Assembly (NCBI GenBank): GCA_002774055.1
Contig: PEZL01000045.1
Location: 1-13,694 of the forward strand
Length of the DNA: 13,694 nucleotides
Direction of reading: 5' to 3'
Source: Candidatus Tagabacteria bacterium CG09_land_8_20_14_0_10_41_14
GTDB lineage: Bacteria > Patescibacteriota > Minisyncoccia > JAHISW01 > Tagabacteraceae
Shown in pieces: positions 10,866 to 13,694 of the stretch (position 1 is the first letter of the stretch; every line of letters begins with the position of its first letter). The notes beneath the pieces are model-generated. The model was given only the letters and a program-made list of their open reading frames with translations, was not told the DNA's origin and made no database searches. The position numbers were made by a program, and so were the translations under genes.

Positions 10866-12089
10866 ATGGAATATAGATTTCCAAAAGATTTTTTGTGGGG
10901 CGCGGCAACGAGCAGTTATCAAGTTGAGGGTAATAATTATAACGATTGGGTTGAGTGGGAGCATGTGAATAGCGCTCGCTTAGCCGCTGAAGCGGCTAAG
11001 CGTCATGCAAACGCGCACATGCGAATTCCAGAATATATCTTAAATAATTATCCAAATCCCTTACAGCCGGAAAACTATATTTCGGGGCGGGTCTGCGACC
11101 ATTACAACAGATTTAAAGAAGATTTTGATATTGCCAAACAGATTGGTCACAACGCGCACCGTTTTTCAATTGAATGGAGCCGTGTTGAACCCGAAGAGGG
11201 TAAATTTGATGAAAAAGAAATAGAGCATTACCAACAAGTAATTGCCGCGCTCTGCGAGCGCGGCCTTGAGCCGTTTGTTACTCTTTGGCACTGGACCGTG
11301 CCGATTTGGTTTCGCGACAAAGGCGGCTGGCTAAACAAAGACGCGCCCAAATATTTTGAACGTTATGTGACGATAATCTCACGATCGTTGAATTATCGTC
11401 ATATTAAATTTTGGATAACGATAAATGAACCGAATGTTTTTGCCTCCAATTCTTTTTTGAAAGGGGTTTGGCCGCCGCGATATAAAAATATTTTTAAGTA
11501 CTTTAAAGTTCTAAAAAATTTAGCCAAAGCGCACAAAAAATCATACGAAATTATAAAAAAAGAAAATCCAACCGCTCAAGTCGGAATTTCTAAAAATAAT
11601 ATTTATTTTGAAAACATCCCCTTCGCCGATTATTTTTGGAATAAATATTTTTTAAATAAAATTAAAAGTCAGCAAGATTTTATCGGATTGAATTATTATT
11701 TTCATTCTCGTTTGTTTGGAAACAGAAATGAAGATGTAACGGACATGGGATGGGAAATTTATCCGGAAGGAATTTATTATGTTTTGAGGGGTTTGAAGAA
11801 ATATAATTTGCCTATTTATGTTACGGAGAACGGTTTGGCAGATATTAAAGACGAAAAGCGCGGAAAATTTATAAAAGACCATTTGAAATGGATTCATAAA
11901 GTAATTTCTGAGAGCGTTGACGTGCGAGGATATTTATACTGGTCGCTTTTGGACAATTTTGAGTGGGACAAAGGTTTTTGGCCGAGGTTTGGTTTGGTGG
12001 AAATTGATTACGAAACATTGGAGCGTAAAATTCGGCCGAGTGCTTATGAATACGCAAAAATTTGTAAAAGTAATATACTGGAAATATGA
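10866..12089 (+). CDS. Family 1 glycoside hydrolase (beta-glycosidase)
   Basis: A 407-residue retaining beta-glycosidase. It begins with the GH1 signature FPKDFLWGAATSSYQVEG (5-22), then RFSIEWSRVEPEEGKFDEKEIEHY, FVTLWHWTVPIWF, the acid/base Glu in TINEPN (E188), FIGLNYY, the nucleophile in YVTENG (E321) and YWSLLDNFEWDKGFWPRFGLVEID. No signal peptide is seen, so it should be cytoplasmic and may act on imported beta-linked disaccharides. It is somewhat shorter than usual (440-470). A perfect 12-bp palindrome is read in frame in the loop before VCDHYNRF. Two further hairpin-like stretches are at 11244-11264 and 11370-11399. Weak Shine-Dalgarno. Its stop overlaps the amidase start (ATGA). Substrate specificity is unknown. 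Confidence 0.92.
   Translation: MEYRFPKDFLWGAATSSYQVEGNNYNDWVEWEHVNSARLAAEAAKRHANAHMRIPEYILNNYPNPLQPENYISGRVCDHYNRFKEDFDIAKQIGHNAHRFSIEWSRVEPEEGKFDEKEIEHYQQVIAALCERGLEPFVTLWHWTVPIWFRDKGGWLNKDAPKYFERYVTIISRSLNYRHIKFWITINEPNVFASNSFLKGVWPPRYKNIFKYFKVLKNLAKAHKKSYEIIKKENPTAQVGISKNNIYFENIPFADYFWNKYFLNKIKSQQDFIGLNYYFHSRLFGNRNEDVTDMGWEIYPEGIYYVLRGLKKYNLPIYVTENGLADIKDEKRGKFIKDHLKWIHKVISESVDVRGYLYWSLLDNFEWDKGFWPRFGLVEIDYETLERKIRPSAYEYAKICKSNILEI
10977..11002. repeat. Perfect 12-bp-arm palindrome in frame within the GH1 gene
   Basis: CGCTTAGCCGCT (10977-10988), loop GA, AGCGGCTAAGCG (10991-11002). It is GC-richer than its surroundings and is read as RLAAEAAKR, in a variable loop between WVEWEHVNSA and the conserved VCDHYNRF. 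Confidence 0.9.
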
Positions 12090-12739
12090 TAAGGCGTTTT
12101 TTGTTGCTGATTTTTTTGGCCGCGTTATTGTTCGCGGTTTCAGATGTTAATTTTTTTAAGTCTGGGTTTAATTTCGCGTCCGGTTTGTTTTCAAAAATCT
12201 TTGAAGAAAAGGTAACTCCTGAAAATTTGTTGAGCCGTTATGACGATGGAACGGTGCGGATTTTAATTGTGCCCGGGCATGATAATTTTTCAGTCGGCGC
12301 GGTGTATAAAAATATAAAGGAGACTGACTTGAATGTTGAATTGGCTTACGCAATTTTTGATTTTTTCAATAGTGATGATAAGTTTGGCGCTTTTATTACA
12401 CGAGGTAAGAACGGAGATTATAATGATTGGTTTGTGGATTATTTTGACAGGGAAGAAGAAAATATTATTGTCTTTCGGGATTATCTAAAAACCATTACCT
12501 CTTTCGCGAAAGAAACAGACAGTTTTGAGGAAAGAAACGAGGTTTATCATAATCCTACGGCAGATAATGTTTCTTTAAAACTTTACGCCATAAACAAATT
12601 GGCCAATGATTACAATATAGATATTGTGCTTCATGTGCATTTTAATGATTATCCGAGGAGGCGGCATGGCGGGCAGGGTGAATATAGCGGTTTCGCCATT
12701 TATGTGCCGGAGAGCCAGCTGCCTAATTATATAGAGTAA
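12086..12739 (+). CDS. N-acetylmuramoyl-L-alanine amidase, N-terminal part (frameshifted gene)
   Basis: First half of a peptidoglycan amidase (Amidase_3/AmiC fold) that cuts the bond between muramic acid and the stem peptide. The N-terminal hydrophobic segment (4-18) is a signal or anchor. Zinc ligands are visible: H65 in ILIVPGHDNF, E85 in LNVELAYAIFDFF, and H183 in VLHVHFND. The frame stops at TAA 12737-12739, just after SGFAIYVPESQLPNYIE, where intact amidases continue into an ESRALAESLA-type helix. The missing remainder, including the catalytic Glu, is in the other frame directly downstream. Read as it stands, this part lacks that Glu and should be inactive. Its ATG overlaps the GH1 stop (ATGA), so it belongs to that transcription unit. 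Confidence 0.85.
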   Translation: MIRRFLLLIFLAALLFAVSDVNFFKSGFNFASGLFSKIFEEKVTPENLLSRYDDGTVRILIVPGHDNFSVGAVYKNIKETDLNVELAYAIFDFFNSDDKFGAFITRGKNGDYNDWFVDYFDREEENIIVFRDYLKTITSFAKETDSFEERNEVYHNPTADNVSLKLYAINKLANDYNIDIVLHVHFNDYPRRRHGGQGEYSGFAIYVPESQLPNYIE

Positions 12740-12747
12740 GCGCGGCT

Positions 12748-13302
12748 TTGGCCGAATCGCTTGCGCGTCGTTTGGGAAAATATTTCGCCAAAAGCGATTT
12801 TCCGGATGAAGCCAATACTATTGTGGAAGACCAGCAATTGATTGCCGTGGGTTCTAATGCTTCAAGAAAAGGCGCTTCTCTTTTGTTTGAATATGGTTAT
12901 ATTTATGAATCGCAATTTGTAAATCCAGGCACTCGTTCTGTTATTATGAAAGAATTGGCCAGCCAAACCTATTGGGGCATTAAAGATTATTTTGTTCCAA
13001 ATATATCGAAGTCTGGCTTCTATAACTTTACAACGTTATTGCCGTATGAGTGGAAGTTGCCGCTGAAAAAGGGAATGAACGGATTTAAGGATATTGTTCA
13101 TTTGCAAGCGGCTCTTTTGAAAGAAGGATTATATCCGCCGGAAGGAAAAACTTTATCGGAGTGTCCTATAAACGGTAATTTTGGACCTTGCACAGAAACA
13201 GCAGTAAAAGCTTTTCAGGAACAATACGGAATTAGCTCTGTTGGTATGGTTGGTCCGCAAACACGCAGTAAGTTGAATGAATTGTACGGTATTGGGAGGT
13301 GA
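12748..13302 (+). CDS. N-acetylmuramoyl-L-alanine amidase, C-terminal part with peptidoglycan-binding domain (frameshifted gene)
   Basis: Continuation of the amidase in a shifted frame; the frame is open from about 12739 (SAALAESLARRLGKYF) and the first start-like codon is TTG 12748. It holds the end of the catalytic domain, DQQLIAVGSNASRKGASLLFEYGYI, with the catalytic Glu at residue 48 (codon near 12889). After a linker comes a PG_binding_1-like domain (about 104-184): LKKGMNGFKDIVHLQAALLKEGLYPPEG, NGNFGPCTETAVKAFQEQYGI, GMVGPQTRSKLNELYG. There is no upstream ribosome site, so independent expression is unlikely. Joining the two frames needs one extra base at about 12737-12738 and would give a protein of about 405 residues. 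Either a real mutation or a sequencing or assembly error explains this. Confidence 0.8.
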   Translation: MAESLARRLGKYFAKSDFPDEANTIVEDQQLIAVGSNASRKGASLLFEYGYIYESQFVNPGTRSVIMKELASQTYWGIKDYFVPNISKSGFYNFTTLLPYEWKLPLKKGMNGFKDIVHLQAALLKEGLYPPEGKTLSECPINGNFGPCTETAVKAFQEQYGISSVGMVGPQTRSKLNELYGIGR

Positions 13303-13355
13303 CGCACCTTTGGCATATAGTGTTGCGAAGGTACTCATCTTGTACAAATAGTTGA

Positions 13356-13688
13356 CGCGCGGCTGAATTGGAAAAAGAAGGAATTGGATGTGAAGTGCTC
13401 AATAATCATACAATTAAACCTATGGACGAAGAGACAATTATTAAGAGTGTCAAAAAAACAGGAGCGGTGGTAACAGTAGAAGAGCACCAGGTTATGGCTG
13501 GCATGGGTTCGGCCGTGGCAGAAGTTTTGGTTTCCGGCCTGCCTGCCGGCAGGCAGGTGCCGATGGAATTTGTCGGTGCTCAAGATAGATTTGGCGAATC
13601 AGGCGAACCGGAAGAATTGATAGAAAAATTTGGCATAGGTGTTTCGGATATCAAAGAGGCGGTGAAAAAAGTTTTGAAGAGAAAATAA
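13356..13688 (+). pseudogene. Transketolase C-terminal fragment, 5' part missing
   Basis: The frame opens after a TGA at 13353-13355 and reads RAAELEKEGIGCEVLNNHTIKPMDEETI, then AVVTVEEHQVMAGMGSAVAEVL and DRFGESGEPEELIEKFGI. This is the end of the transketolase C-terminal domain. Only about 110 residues remain of a subunit that is normally about 300 or more. The pyrimidine-binding domain is absent, and the 53 bp between the amidase stop and this frame contain no transketolase sequence in any frame. A TTG at 13368 is the only early start-like codon. A perfect 20-bp palindrome inserts LPAGRQ in frame between AEVLVSG and VPMEFVG. It is probably a remnant or a rearrangement/assembly junction, not a working enzyme. 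The ATG at 13690 may start another gene beyond the window. Confidence 0.7.
13538..13557. repeat. Perfect 20-bp palindrome in the transketolase fragment
   Basis: CCTGCCTGCCGGCAGGCAGG is fully self-complementary and built of 4-bp CCTG/CAGG steps. It is read as the core of LPAGRQ, at the point where transketolases normally run directly from the helix into a short hydrophobic strand, so it looks like an in-frame insertion. Confidence 0.95.
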
Positions 13689-13694
13689 AATGAT

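Noticed and set aside
11244..11264. GCCGCGCTC/GAGCGCGGC palindrome in GH1 as an inserted element
   Set aside because: It encodes AALCERGLEPF, which matches the ordinary GH1 sequence at this position, so no insertion is needed; it is noted only as a hairpin.
13303..13355. Promoter or hidden transketolase coding before the fragment
   Set aside because: All three forward frames were read and none shows transketolase residues; no pair of boxes with 16-18 bp spacing was found.
1..13694. UGA recoding as in Gracilibacteria/Absconditabacteria
   Set aside because: No conserved gene contains an internal UGA, and several genes end with UGA in ATGA overlaps.

Overview
The window looks like part of a Patescibacteria (Candidate Phyla Radiation) chromosome, most likely a Parcubacteria-type lineage. 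The evidence is a dense, moderately AT-rich gene set of reduced proteins: release factor 1 without its N-terminal domain, a 149-residue EF-Ts, and a 703-residue SMC. Many genes lack Shine-Dalgarno sequences. A conserved translation block has lost the usual fatty-acid genes between rpmF and rnc, and rimM between the KH gene and trmD. Intergenic and in-gene repeat words are of a kind I associate with these genomes. UGA is used as an ordinary stop, so this is not a UGA-recoding lineage. The taxonomic call is inference.

Layout. 1-272: the 3' end of a lytic transglycosylase, converging on a minus-strand prfA-rpmE pair (308-1224) across a repeat hairpin. 1248-2881: rpsB, tsf, a small membrane protein and tRNA-Thr(UGU), overlapping or nearly so. 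2893-8036: rpmF, a NusB-Nudix fusion, rnc, a hinge-poor mini-SMC, rpsP and a KhpA-like KH protein. 8200-9749: trmD overlapping an EamA-type transporter. 9872-13302: a membrane-anchored GH5-like glycosidase, a GH1 glycosidase and an N-acetylmuramoyl-L-alanine amidase that is frameshifted into two reading frames. 13356-13688: only the C-terminal end of a transketolase. No stretch longer than 300 bases lacks a gene.

The first two thirds make and regulate the translation apparatus and the chromosome-organising ATPase. The last third looks like an envelope or carbohydrate-processing cassette (glycosidases, amidase, transporter) with signs of decay at its 3' end.

The most unusual signal is a set of repeats with a strict 7-bp period but different unit sequences. 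They occur at gene ends (261-326, 3233-3260, 4223-4247, 4964-5077) and in frame inside genes (trmD twice, the GH5-like gene once). Two TTGA-rich arrays upstream of nusB and smc place TTGAAA and GATAAT/GAAAAT exactly 17 bp apart, close to the start codons, so the repeats may act as promoters for nearly leaderless mRNAs. Perfect palindromes are also built in frame into the GH1 gene and the transketolase fragment. A 124-bp structured leader at 9750-9873 buries the start codon of the GH5-like gene in a 15-bp stem.
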